From an uncultured Atopobium sp. (GTDB lineage: Bacteria > Actinomycetota > Coriobacteriia > Coriobacteriales > Atopobiaceae): a stretch of 37,647 nt of DNA. Within the stretch, counting starts at the first letter, position 1. Each line of letters opens with the position of its first letter. The notes below the pieces were generated by a model, which was not told where the DNA came from, ran no database searches, and saw only the letters and a program-made list of their open reading frames with translations. Below are positions 29,578 through 37,595 of this stretch, piece after piece. Position numbers and translations under genes: made by a program. The stretch lies in assembly GCA_937997345.1 (NCBI GenBank), contig CALKTD010000025.1, positions 1 through 37,647 of the forward strand. The letters run 5' to 3'.

Positions 29578-32500
29578 TTACTCCTCAGGCTGCTCCTTCT
29601 TCTCTGCAGCGTAAAGCTCGGAGAGGCGGACAAGGTGATCGTAGCGAGCCATTGCGGCTTCCTCGTTCTCCTTGAAGAGCTTCTCTGCGTGCTCTGGGAA
29701 CTCGCGGGTGAGTCGGCTGTAACGAGCCTCGTTCATCAGGAACTCCTGGTAGCCACCCTTAGGTGCCTTGGAGTCAAGCGTGAACTTCTTACCTGCTGGT
29801 GCAGATGGGTTGAAGCGATAGAGGTTCCAGTAGCCAGTCTCGACTGCCTTCTTCATCTCCTCCTGTGCGTGAGCCATGCCGCCCTTGATGGAGTGCATCT
29901 CGCATGGAGAGTAACCGATGATGAGGGATGGTCCTGGATAAGCCTCTGCCTCAGCAATTGCCTTGAGAGTCTGCTGGAGGTTTGCGCCCATGGAAACCTG
30001 AGCAACATAGACGTAACCATAGGTCATTGCAATCTCAGCAAGGTTCTTCTGCTTGATGTCCTTACCAGCTGCTGCGAACTGTGCAACCTGGCCAAGACGG
30101 GAAGCCTTAGAAGACTGACCACCAGTGTTGGAGTAAACCTCAGTATCGAAGACAAAGACGTTGATATCCTCACCAGAAGCAAGAACGTGGTCAAGGCCAC
30201 CGAAGCCGATGTCGTATGCCCAACCGTCGCCACCGAAGATCCAGAAGGACTTCTTGGTGAGGAAGCTCTTGTTAGCAAGGATTTCCTTAGCTGCTGCAAG
30301 ATCAGACTTCTCAAGCTCAACTACAAAAGTCTTAGAAGCTTCTTTGGAGAGAGCTGCGTCGTTGACGGAATCAATCCATGCCTTAGCAGCATCCTTGAGG
30401 TCCTGAGATGCGCCATCCTCGTCGACAAGCTGCTGAGCAAGCTCCAGAAGACGCTTCTGCTGTGCCTGGTGACCAAGCATCAGACCCATACCGTGCTCTG
30501 CGTTGTCCTCGAAGAGGGAGTTGTTCCATGCTGGACCGTGACCATTTGCATCGGTAGTAAATGGTGAGCAGGAAGCTGGGTTACCCCAAATGGAGGAGCA
30601 GCCAGTTGCGTTGGAGATGTACATACGATCGCCAAAGAGCTGAGTGACCAGGCGGCCGTAGCTGGTCTCAGCGCAACCTGCGCAGGAACCGGAGAACTCA
30701 AGAAGAGGCTTCTTGAACTGTGATGCCTTGACGTTGTTAGCGACAAGCTCGATCTTCTCGGAGACGTGGTTGACTGCGTAGTCAAAGATCTCCTGCTTGG
30801 ACTCCTGCTCCTCGATTGGCTTCATGGTCAGAGCATCTGCAGGGCAGATGTAGACGCAGTTGGAGCAACCAGTGCAGTCGAGCTGAGAAATAGCAATCTC
30901 AAACTTGTAACCCTTAGCCTTAGGACCAACGGCATCCTTGAACTGAGACTGTGCTGGTGCAGCAGCAACCTCTTCGTCGGTAAGGACGAATGGGCGAATG
31001 ACTGCGTGTGGGCAGACATAAGCGCACTGGTTACACTGGATGCACTTCTCGACGTTCCACTCAGGAACAACAACAGCAATGCCACGCTTCTCATAAGCAG
31101 CAGCACCAAGCTCGAACTGTCCATCAACGTGGTTCTTAAATGCGGAAACAGGAAGTGCGTCACCCTCCATACGAGAGACTGGAGTCATGATGTCGCGAAC
31201 CTGCTTGAGTAGAGCCTCACGGCCCTCAAGGGTGATTGTGCTTGGAGCATCCTCTGCAGTAGCCCAATCAGCAGGAATCTCAATCTTAGTAAATGCAGTA
31301 GCACCAGCGTCGATTGCCTTGTGGTTCATATCGACGACGTTCTGGCCCTTCTTCAGGTAAGAATGAGTTGCAGCGTCCTTCATGTACTGAAGTGCGTCTG
31401 CCTCTGGGAGAACCTTTGCAAGAGCAAAGAATGCAGACTGAAGAATGGTGTTGGTGCGCTTGCCCATACCAATTTCCTTGGCAAGGTCAATTGCATTGAT
31501 CAGATAAACGTTGATGTTGTTCTTAGCAATGTAGCGCTTTGCCTCTGCTGGCAGGTGGTGTGCAAACTCTTCTGCATCCCACTGGCAGTTGACCAGGAAG
31601 GTACCGCCAGGCTTGACGTCGCGGACCATCTTGTAGCCCTTAATGATGTATGCAGGAACATGGCATGCAACAAAGTCTGCCTTGGTGACATAGTAAGGAG
31701 AACGGATCTTGTGATCACCGAAGCGCAGGTGGCTGATGGTAATACCGCCGGTCTTCTTGGAGTCATACTGGAAGTATGCCTGAACATATTTATCGGTGTG
31801 GTCACCAATAATCTTGATGGAGTTCTTGTTAGCACCAACGGTACCGTCGCCGCCGATACCCCAGAACTTGCACTCAATGGTGCCCTCTGCTGCAGTGTTA
31901 GGTGCCTCAGAATCCTCTGGGAGAGACAGGTTAGTAACGTCATCGACAATACCAACGGTGAACTCACGCTGAGGAGCATCCTTCTTGAGCTCCTCGAAGA
32001 TTGCAAATGCAGATGATGGTGGGGTGTCCTTAGAACCAAGGCCGTAACGACCACCAACAACCTTAATGCCTGTACGACCAGCCTCATAGAGGGAAGAAAC
32101 AACGTCTTCGTAGAGAGGCTCACCAACGGAACCTGGCTCCTTGGTGCGGTCGAGAACAGCAATCTTCTTGACGGACTCAGGAAGAACGTCAACAAAGTGC
32201 TTTACAGAGAATGGACGATAGAGGCGAACCTTAACCAGACCGACCTTCTCGCCATGAGCGTTCAAGTAATCGATAACCTCTTCGAGGGTATCGCAGAAGG
32301 AACCCATGCAGATAACAACGCGGTCAGCGTCTTCTGCACCGTAGTAGTTGAACAGACCGTAGTCAGTACCAAGCTTAGCGTTGATCTTGTTCATGTAGTC
32401 TTCAACAACTGCTGGCAACTGGTTGTAAACCTCGTTGCATGCCTCGCGGTGCTGGAAGAAGATATCGCCGTTCTCGTGGGAACCACGGCTTGATGGATGC

Positions 32501-33132
32501 TCTGGGTTCAGCGCGTGATCGCGGAATGCCTGGACAGCGTCCATATCACACATCTCAGCCAGGTCAGCATAATCCCAAACAGCAACCTTCTGAATCTCGT
32601 GAGAAGTACGGAAGCCGTCGAAGAAGTTAACAAATGGAACCTTGCCCTTGATTGCTGCAAGGTGAGCAACAGGAGCCAGATCCATAACCTCCTGGACGTT
32701 GCCTTCTGCGAGAAGTGCAAAGCCAGTCTGGCGAGCGGACATAACGTCAGAGTGATCGCCAAAGATGTTCAGTGCATGGGTTGCAACGGTACGTGCGCTG
32801 ACGTGGAAAACACCAGGAAGCTGCTCGCCGGCAATCTTGTACATGTTTGGAAGCATGAGCAAGAGACCCTGAGAAGCGGTGTAAGTAGTGGTCAGAGCAC
32901 CTGAACCAAGAGAACCGTGAACAGCACCAGCTGCGCCAGCCTCAGACTGCATCTCGACAACCTTAACGGTTGTACCAAAGATGTTCTTTACACCCTGGGC
33001 GGACCACTGGTCAACATAGTCTGCCATTGGACTTGATGGGGTAATTGGGTAAATGCCCGCTACCTCGGTAAACGCATACGACACGTAAGCCGCGGCGTTG
33101 TTACCGTCCATGGACTTAAACTTTCTTGCCAT
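29578..33132 (-). CDS. nifJ: Pyruvate:ferredoxin (flavodoxin) oxidoreductase, single chain
   Basis: 1184-residue fused enzyme oxidising pyruvate to acetyl-CoA and CO2 with reduction of ferredoxin or flavodoxin; oxygen-sensitive and typical of anaerobes. Domain order: pyruvate/TPP domain I (YPITPSSPMADYVD near residue 27), domains II-III, a two-cluster ferredoxin domain (CIQCNQCAYVCP near 694 and CTGCSNCVYICP near 754), the proximal-cluster Cys pair CAGCAE near 814, and the TPP domain with GGDGWAYDIGFGGLDH near 965. The ATG at 33132 follows AAGGAG; the frame extends to 33186 without family similarity. It is monocistronic: a terminator follows and a 395-bp gap precedes it. Confidence 0.97.
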   Translation of the reverse strand: MARKFKSMDGNNAAAYVSYAFTEVAGIYPITPSSPMADYVDQWSAQGVKNIFGTTVKVVEMQSEAGAAGAVHGSLGSGALTTTYTASQGLLLMLPNMYKIAGEQLPGVFHVSARTVATHALNIFGDHSDVMSARQTGFALLAEGNVQEVMDLAPVAHLAAIKGKVPFVNFFDGFRTSHEIQKVAVWDYADLAEMCDMDAVQAFRDHALNPEHPSSRGSHENGDIFFQHREACNEVYNQLPAVVEDYMNKINAKLGTDYGLFNYYGAEDADRVVICMGSFCDTLEEVIDYLNAHGEKVGLVKVRLYRPFSVKHFVDVLPESVKKIAVLDRTKEPGSVGEPLYEDVVSSLYEAGRTGIKVVGGRYGLGSKDTPPSSAFAIFEELKKDAPQREFTVGIVDDVTNLSLPEDSEAPNTAAEGTIECKFWGIGGDGTVGANKNSIKIIGDHTDKYVQAYFQYDSKKTGGITISHLRFGDHKIRSPYYVTKADFVACHVPAYIIKGYKMVRDVKPGGTFLVNCQWDAEEFAHHLPAEAKRYIAKNNINVYLINAIDLAKEIGMGKRTNTILQSAFFALAKVLPEADALQYMKDAATHSYLKKGQNVVDMNHKAIDAGATAFTKIEIPADWATAEDAPSTITLEGREALLKQVRDIMTPVSRMEGDALPVSAFKNHVDGQFELGAAAYEKRGIAVVVPEWNVEKCIQCNQCAYVCPHAVIRPFVLTDEEVAAAPAQSQFKDAVGPKAKGYKFEIAISQLDCTGCSNCVYICPADALTMKPIEEQESKQEIFDYAVNHVSEKIELVANNVKASQFKKPLLEFSGSCAGCAETSYGRLVTQLFGDRMYISNATGCSSIWGNPASCSPFTTDANGHGPAWNNSLFEDNAEHGMGLMLGHQAQQKRLLELAQQLVDEDGASQDLKDAAKAWIDSVNDAALSKEASKTFVVELEKSDLAAAKEILANKSFLTKKSFWIFGGDGWAYDIGFGGLDHVLASGEDINVFVFDTEVYSNTGGQSSKASRLGQVAQFAAAGKDIKQKNLAEIAMTYGYVYVAQVSMGANLQQTLKAIAEAEAYPGPSLIIGYSPCEMHSIKGGMAHAQEEMKKAVETGYWNLYRFNPSAPAGKKFTLDSKAPKGGYQEFLMNEARYSRLTREFPEHAEKLFKENEEAAMARYDHLVRLSELYAAEKKEQPEE

Positions 33133-33150
33133 TTCCTCTCCTTGCCTAAT

Positions 33151-33166
33151 CTGTGATTTCTCACAG
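33151..33166 (-). promoter_or_regulatory. Perfect dyad just upstream of the oxidoreductase start
   Basis: CTGTGA and TCACAG flank 4 nt (GAAA on the minus strand), 18 bp before the ATG. As DNA it resembles CRP/FNR-family half-sites, with N4 rather than CRP's N6 spacing; as RNA it is a 6-bp stem capped by a GAAA tetraloop beside the ribosome binding site. Either could regulate the gene. Confidence 0.45.
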
Positions 33167-33418
33167 TATGCGTCTGTGCGATCCAAAATAAAGCTGTAGA
33201 CCCTGGGTGACTACGGAAACATATTTCATAGTTCGGCCGGCAGCGGTCGCATAATGCTTTTATTATTGCGCAAAAAAACAATGAAACAAATCAGAAATAC
33301 AAGCTGACAAATACCTATTTTTAAGTAGGAATTTCTACCTGCGGAATTACAAAATAAACATAACATTAAAGTGCAAGTTTTTTGTAAATCGACAAAATAT
33401 TCAAGTACACAAGCAGCC

Positions 33419-33445
33419 ATCTGTCTGAAAAACAGACAGATTTTT
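33419..33445 (+). terminator. Terminator-like hairpin on the plus strand with no upstream gene
   Basis: ATCTGTCTG (33419-33427) and CAGACAGAT (33433-33441) form a perfect 9-bp stem with an AAAAA loop; TTTT follows on the plus strand. On the minus strand no T-tract follows, so it does not suit the hypothetical gene at 33528-34190. No plus-strand gene precedes it. Confidence 0.6.
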
Positions 33446-33527
33446 ACGTAGGTGCTCAACGTGCGACAACTTCATCGTGCGTTGCGTACCCTTTGCTGGA
33501 CGAGCCTTAAATATCGTACTTATCTGA

Positions 33528-34190
33528 TTACTTAGCAGCTTTGATTTCACAAAGTTTCTTGTAACCAAATAAGAAACGCTCTCCTATCTCGCCTTGAGCA
33601 TCAGAAGCACATACGATTCCATGTTCATCTGAAGTAAGGAAAGCTTCATCAAATTCGGCGGTTCCATCAAATACCTGGGCAATAACGTCTGGATTAAACT
33701 CTGTTGGCTCATGAAGAGTCTGTGCCAGGTCTAACACTAAACTTGTGACTCCCGATCGAACGCTTTCTTCCGAGACACCCGCAATAAGCTTTCCGTCTTT
33801 TACCAGCCAAAGCACCTCTGGTGCACAATGAGTTTGCTGCTCTTCTCGCTGTGAAATCCTTGCACGTCCCGCAAGAGACAGAACAGAACGCTCTTCCAAA
33901 GACTGGTAAGGTCCAACAGTCATAGCAGCCTGTCCATTGCTCTCAAGCAAAATCATAAGAACGCCATCTGGAAACTCTTGTGACCCTTCTTTAAGCGTTC
34001 CCTCAATATGCTGCTTAGCCCAAGCAATCAAGTGCGGAGAAACCTCTTTTTGCGCAACAACTCGCTTGCTCAGCGCACGTAAGTGCCTGTTATCAAGAGG
34101 GAGGACACCTCCAGATAATCTCCAACGACAAACAAGTTCTGGATTATCAAGCTCAAACTTCTGAGCTGCTTCTAACTCTTCCTGGTCCAC
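33528..34190 (-). CDS. Hypothetical cytoplasmic protein, not recognised
   Basis: 220 residues from a GTG at 34190, chosen because GGGGGAGG lies 5 nt upstream; a TTG at 34205 would swallow that site. There is no signal peptide or membrane helix. The N-terminus is charged and helical (DQEELEAAQKFELDNPELV); the middle has alternating strands (GVLMILLESNGQAAMTVGPYQSL, APEVLWLVKDGKLIAGV), and a late FLFGYKKLCEIKAAK tail follows. No motif points to a function. It follows purH by 52 bp on the same strand, with a hairpin between. Confidence 0.75.
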   Translation of the reverse strand: MDQEELEAAQKFELDNPELVCRWRLSGGVLPLDNRHLRALSKRVVAQKEVSPHLIAWAKQHIEGTLKEGSQEFPDGVLMILLESNGQAAMTVGPYQSLEERSVLSLAGRARISQREEQQTHCAPEVLWLVKDGKLIAGVSEESVRSGVTSLVLDLAQTLHEPTEFNPDVIAQVFDGTAEFDEAFLTSDEHGIVCASDAQGEIGERFLFGYKKLCEIKAAK

Positions 34191-34220
34191 AATGTCCTCC
34201 CCCAACTTTTTTAAAATGAA

Positions 34221-34241
34221 CTGCTAATCCCGAATTAGCAG
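34221..34241 (-). terminator. Hairpin after purH, partial terminator or attenuator
   Basis: CTGCTAAT (34221-34228) and ATTAGCAG (34234-34241) form a perfect 8-bp stem with a 5-nt loop, one base after the purH stop codon. The minus strand continues TTCATTTTAAAA, a weak T-tract, so some read-through into the next gene is likely. Confidence 0.55.
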
Positions 34242-34242
34242 A

Positions 34243-35832
34243 TTAGTGCCTAAAGTGACGCTTGCCTGTAAACACCATTGCAATGCCGTATTCATCACAA
34301 GCAGCAATAGATTCATCATCTCTGACCGATCCGCCAGGCTGAATGATAGCCGTTACGCCATGAGCTGCTAGTGTGTCAACGTTATCTCGAAATGGGAAGA
34401 AGGCATCAGATGCTGCCACAAGATTCTTTGAATCAATTCCCATGCGCTCACAAGCTTCCTCTGCACGCTCACACGCAAGAAGAGCGGCGTCAACACGATT
34501 AGGCTGACCTGGTCCCATACCAATTCCAGCCTGATCTTTTGCAACCAAAATTGCATTTGACTTAACGGTCTTGCAAACTTTCCAAGCAAATACCAAATCG
34601 CTCAGCTCTTCTGGAGTTGGTTGGCGCTTAGTAACAACCTCAAAGCTATCTGCAGCTTCGTCTGCGTGGTCAAGGTCTTGTACTAAAAGACCTCCGTCAA
34701 CAGTTCTCATCTCAAGCTCGCGGCTTCTATCGATTCCGCCCGTAGCCAATACGCGAAGATTTGTTCTCTTTGACAGGCGCTCAAGAGCCTCTTCTGTAAA
34801 GCTTGGTGCAATAAGAACCTCAACAAACTGCTTATTAATGTCTGCAAAGTGCTCAACAAACTCCAGCGGAACCTCTCTATTAACTGCAATAATCCCACCA
34901 AACGCAGAGATTGGATCGCAAGCAAATGCTCGATCGTATGCCTCAACAACATTTTCCGCCGTAGCAGATCCACAAGGATTCTGGTGCTTCAAAATAATGA
35001 CTGATGGGTCATCAAACTCACGAACAGCAGCCCAAGCTGCATCAGTATCAAGCAAATTGTTGTAAGACAAGGGCTTACCCTGAAGTTGCTGAGCGTTTGC
35101 CAGAGAGTGTGCAGGAGCCCCAGGCATCTTATAAAACGCTGCGGACTGCTGAGGATTTTCTCCGTAACGAAGATCTTGTTCTTTTGTTGCCTTTACCAGC
35201 AAAGTCTCTGGGAATTTACTTTGCTCTGCTTCAACAACACCAGAAAGGTATGCGGCAATAGCGCCATCGTATGCAGCCGTTGTCTTAAATACCTTCAAAG
35301 CCAGCTGCTGGCGAGAAGCCTTTATAGTTGCACCGTCATGGACACGCATCTCATCAAGAACACGACCATAATCTGCTGGATCAACAACAACCGTAACAAA
35401 ATCATTATTCTTTGCAGCAGAGCGGAGCATTGAAGGTCCACCGATATCGATATGCTCAATTGCATTTTCAAGAGTTACTGATGGATCAGCTACAGTCTTC
35501 TCAAACTCATAGAGATTAACGCAGACCAGGTCAATCATGCCAATACCATTATTCTCTGCGTCTGCGACATGACCGGGATTATCTCTACGGCATAAAAGAC
35601 CACCATGAACACGAGGATGCAGCGTCTTAACGCGACCGTCCATCATCTCTGGAAATCCGGTATAAGACTCAATAGGAACTACAGGCACACCAGCCTCTTC
35701 GAGGATTTTTGCGGTTCCGCCTGTTGAAATTACCTCAACGCTAAACTCTTTAGTAAGCGTTTGTGCAAATTCAACAATACCTGTTTTGTCTGTTACCGAA
35801 ATTAGCGCACGTTTGATAGGGGCCTCAGCCAT
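34243..35832 (-). CDS. purH: Bifunctional AICAR formyltransferase / IMP cyclohydrolase
   Basis: 529-residue enzyme of the last two steps of purine synthesis: formylation of AICAR by 10-formyl-THF, then ring closure to IMP. N-terminal IMP cyclohydrolase domain (ALISVTDKTGI, ISTGGTAKIL, MMDGRVKTLHPRVHGGLL, DIGGPSMLRSAAKN) and C-terminal transformylase domain (DLRYGENPQQSA, ILKHQNPCGSA, SDAFFPFRDNVD, IQPGGSVRDDE). The usual RYGENPHQ has Gln in place of His. AAGGAG precedes the ATG at 35832; the open frame continues to 35871 without similarity. No other pur genes lie nearby. Confidence 0.96.
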   Translation of the reverse strand: MAEAPIKRALISVTDKTGIVEFAQTLTKEFSVEVISTGGTAKILEEAGVPVVPIESYTGFPEMMDGRVKTLHPRVHGGLLCRRDNPGHVADAENNGIGMIDLVCVNLYEFEKTVADPSVTLENAIEHIDIGGPSMLRSAAKNNDFVTVVVDPADYGRVLDEMRVHDGATIKASRQQLALKVFKTTAAYDGAIAAYLSGVVEAEQSKFPETLLVKATKEQDLRYGENPQQSAAFYKMPGAPAHSLANAQQLQGKPLSYNNLLDTDAAWAAVREFDDPSVIILKHQNPCGSATAENVVEAYDRAFACDPISAFGGIIAVNREVPLEFVEHFADINKQFVEVLIAPSFTEEALERLSKRTNLRVLATGGIDRSRELEMRTVDGGLLVQDLDHADEAADSFEVVTKRQPTPEELSDLVFAWKVCKTVKSNAILVAKDQAGIGMGPGQPNRVDAALLACERAEEACERMGIDSKNLVAASDAFFPFRDNVDTLAAHGVTAIIQPGGSVRDDESIAACDEYGIAMVFTGKRHFRH

Positions 35833-35907
35833 TGCCGCTCCTTTGTGTTCGACACTTGCTATCAGAAACACTTACAGCCTATCAGCTGCGAAACGCTACG
35901 TACTAGA

Positions 35908-35936
35908 TGTAAACAAACTTGAAACTATTCTATAAT
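35908..35936 (+). promoter_or_regulatory. Promoter of the GNAT-gluQ pair
   Basis: A perfect -10 TATAAT (35931-35936) lies 36 bp before the GNAT start codon. A weak -35 TGTAAA (35908-35913) is 17 bp upstream, with three of six bases matching. The exact -10 makes the site credible. Confidence 0.55.
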
Positions 35937-35972
35937 CTTCCGCTGTAAAACACCTGAAAGGAACTATTTCAT

Positions 35973-36602
35973 ATGTCTGCCGATACTCCAATCATAATCC
36001 CCTTCGAAGATACTGACTTATCAGAACTTATATCAATCGTTGAACGTGTCTGGTACTTGGACAGTGATGAATCAAAAGATGAAAGTCGCTCACTTGCGAC
36101 TATTGATATCGCCTATTTTATTGGCGTTTCTACTCATCGCTTTGTAGCAAAGCAAGATGGTCAAATACTTGGTCTTATTTTCTGCTCAAACGGAGAAACT
36201 CCAGCAGATTTTGAAAAATGGCAGAAGTTAGAAAACGAAACAACAGCAAAAGCTAAGAAACTATTTAGTGAAGCTGACTTTAAGGACTACGAGATCTTTG
36301 GTGATGTCGAATCTCATCTTGTTCATGACTATTGGAACACAAACACTAACGATGCCAAATGGGAAATTACTCTGTTCTGCGTTAACCCCGCTATAAAGAG
36401 CCAAGGTATTGGAGGCATGCTCTTCTCCTACGTTCTGGACTTTATGAAAGAGCAAGGAGCTAAGCATTACTTCCTTGCAACTGATGACGATTGCGACTTT
36501 GATTTCTATCAGCACAAAGGCCTCACCTGTAAAGATAAGGCAGCTATTAAGTCATCAACAAAAGACTATGGATTTGCCTATATCTATGCAGGAGATCTCT
36601 AA
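35973..36602 (+). CDS. GNAT-family N-acetyltransferase
   Basis: 209 residues. The acetyl-CoA-binding motif is LFCVNPAIKSQGIGGMLF (about 131-148, the Q-x-x-G-x-G signature), followed by YVLDFMKEQGAKHYFLATD and a final FYQHKGL strand, the usual motif A-B order. The N-terminal half is acidic and has an extra helical segment (about 75-110) not needed by the minimal fold. The substrate is not predictable. AAAGGA lies 10 nt before the ATG. The gluQ gene begins 2 bp after its stop, so they are co-transcribed. Confidence 0.87.
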   Translation: MSADTPIIIPFEDTDLSELISIVERVWYLDSDESKDESRSLATIDIAYFIGVSTHRFVAKQDGQILGLIFCSNGETPADFEKWQKLENETTAKAKKLFSEADFKDYEIFGDVESHLVHDYWNTNTNDAKWEITLFCVNPAIKSQGIGGMLFSYVLDFMKEQGAKHYFLATDDDCDFDFYQHKGLTCKDKAAIKSSTKDYGFAYIYAGDL

Positions 36603-36604
36603 GA

Positions 36605-37540
36605 ATGAGTTTTTGCATTGGAAGATTTGCGCCAACTCCTTCTGGAAGGATGCACCTAGGCAACGTTTTCTCAGCGCTTATGGCTTGGGCCAGTGTTCGC
36701 TCCCAAAACGGTAGCCTCATTCTTCGCATTGAAGACTTAGATATTCGTGCTCATAATCCTCAATACACCTCCCTTCTCCTGGATGATTTACAGTGGCTGG
36801 GATTGACTTGGGACAGAGGACCATTTTTCCAAAGCGAGCGTACAGAACTCTATCAAGAAGCGATATTAGAATTGAAGCAGCAGGGGCTTCTGTACCCTTG
36901 CTTTTGTTCCCGAGCAGACTTGCATGCTGCACAAGCCCCTCATGCCAGCGATGGTGCGTATGTCTATGCAGGAACCTGCCGCGACCTGAGCAAATCTGAA
37001 CGTGAAGAGCTTTCTAAACATAAAATTCCAGCAACGCGCATACGAGTTCCTAATAAGACCTACGCGTTTGAAGACAAAGTCTATGGTCAAACATCTCAAA
37101 ATCTTGCTAAATCATGTGGAGACTTTATCGTCCAACGTGCAGACGAAGTCTTTGCATATCAGCTTGCCGTAGTAGTTGACGATGCTGACATGGGTGTAAC
37201 TGAAGTAGTTAGAGGATCAGACCTTCTCTCGTCTACTCCTCGACAGCTTTATTTACAAGACGTGCTTGGTCTTTCTCATCCCATCTATGCTCACCTCCCC
37301 CTACTTGTTGCGCCAGACGGCAGGCGACTTTCTAAACGCAATCACGATCTAGACCTTGGTGTTCTGAGAGCCCAAGGAAAAACACCAGAAGAGATTCTTG
37401 GCTTTCTAGCTTATTGCATAGGTCTTGCAGAAAAAGAAGAGCCTCTTTCTGCAGCACAAGTTGCCAATCGCTTTTCATGGGATGTACTTCGCGCTCACCG
37501 AAAAAACGTGGTTGTTGAGCATTTTTCACATGTTTTGTAA
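36605..37540 (+). CDS. gluQ: Glutamyl-Q tRNA(Asp) synthetase
   Basis: 311-residue truncated glutamyl-tRNA synthetase paralogue: catalytic domain only, without the anticodon-binding domain. It attaches glutamate to queuosine at position 34 of tRNA-Asp. Motifs: RFAPTPSGRMHLGN (HIGH-type), LRIEDLD, the zinc site CFC...YVYAGTC and RRLSKRN (KMSKS-type). The length and zinc ligands favour GluQ over GluRS. GGAG about 10 nt upstream lies in the GNAT 3' end. It depends on queuosine, linking it to queT at 26570. Confidence 0.92.
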   Translation: MSFCIGRFAPTPSGRMHLGNVFSALMAWASVRSQNGSLILRIEDLDIRAHNPQYTSLLLDDLQWLGLTWDRGPFFQSERTELYQEAILELKQQGLLYPCFCSRADLHAAQAPHASDGAYVYAGTCRDLSKSEREELSKHKIPATRIRVPNKTYAFEDKVYGQTSQNLAKSCGDFIVQRADEVFAYQLAVVVDDADMGVTEVVRGSDLLSSTPRQLYLQDVLGLSHPIYAHLPLLVAPDGRRLSKRNHDLDLGVLRAQGKTPEEILGFLAYCIGLAEKEEPLSAAQVANRFSWDVLRAHRKNVVVEHFSHVL

Positions 37541-37549
37541 AATGTCTTA

Positions 37550-37578
37550 TTGTGAGTGACGCCAGTTCGGGGTATCAT
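37550..37578 (+). promoter_or_regulatory. tRNA-Ser promoter
   Basis: -35 TTGTGA (37550-37555), 17-bp spacer, -10 TATCAT (37573-37578; five of six). The predicted start near 37585 lies about 11 nt before the tRNA 5' end, typical of a short tRNA leader. Confidence 0.7.
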
Positions 37579-37595
37579 TCTCAAGCACCCATTTT

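Larger units (their letters stand above)
33133..33527. other. Long intergenic region upstream of the oxidoreductase gene
   Basis: 395 bp, AT-rich, no supported protein gene on either strand. It should hold the oxidoreductase promoter (minus strand); I could not settle on a convincing -35/-10 pair. It holds a dyad in the predicted 5' leader (33151-33166), a short palindrome-like element GTAG/CTAC at 33325-33338, and a terminator-like hairpin facing the plus strand (33419-33445). Confidence 0.6.
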
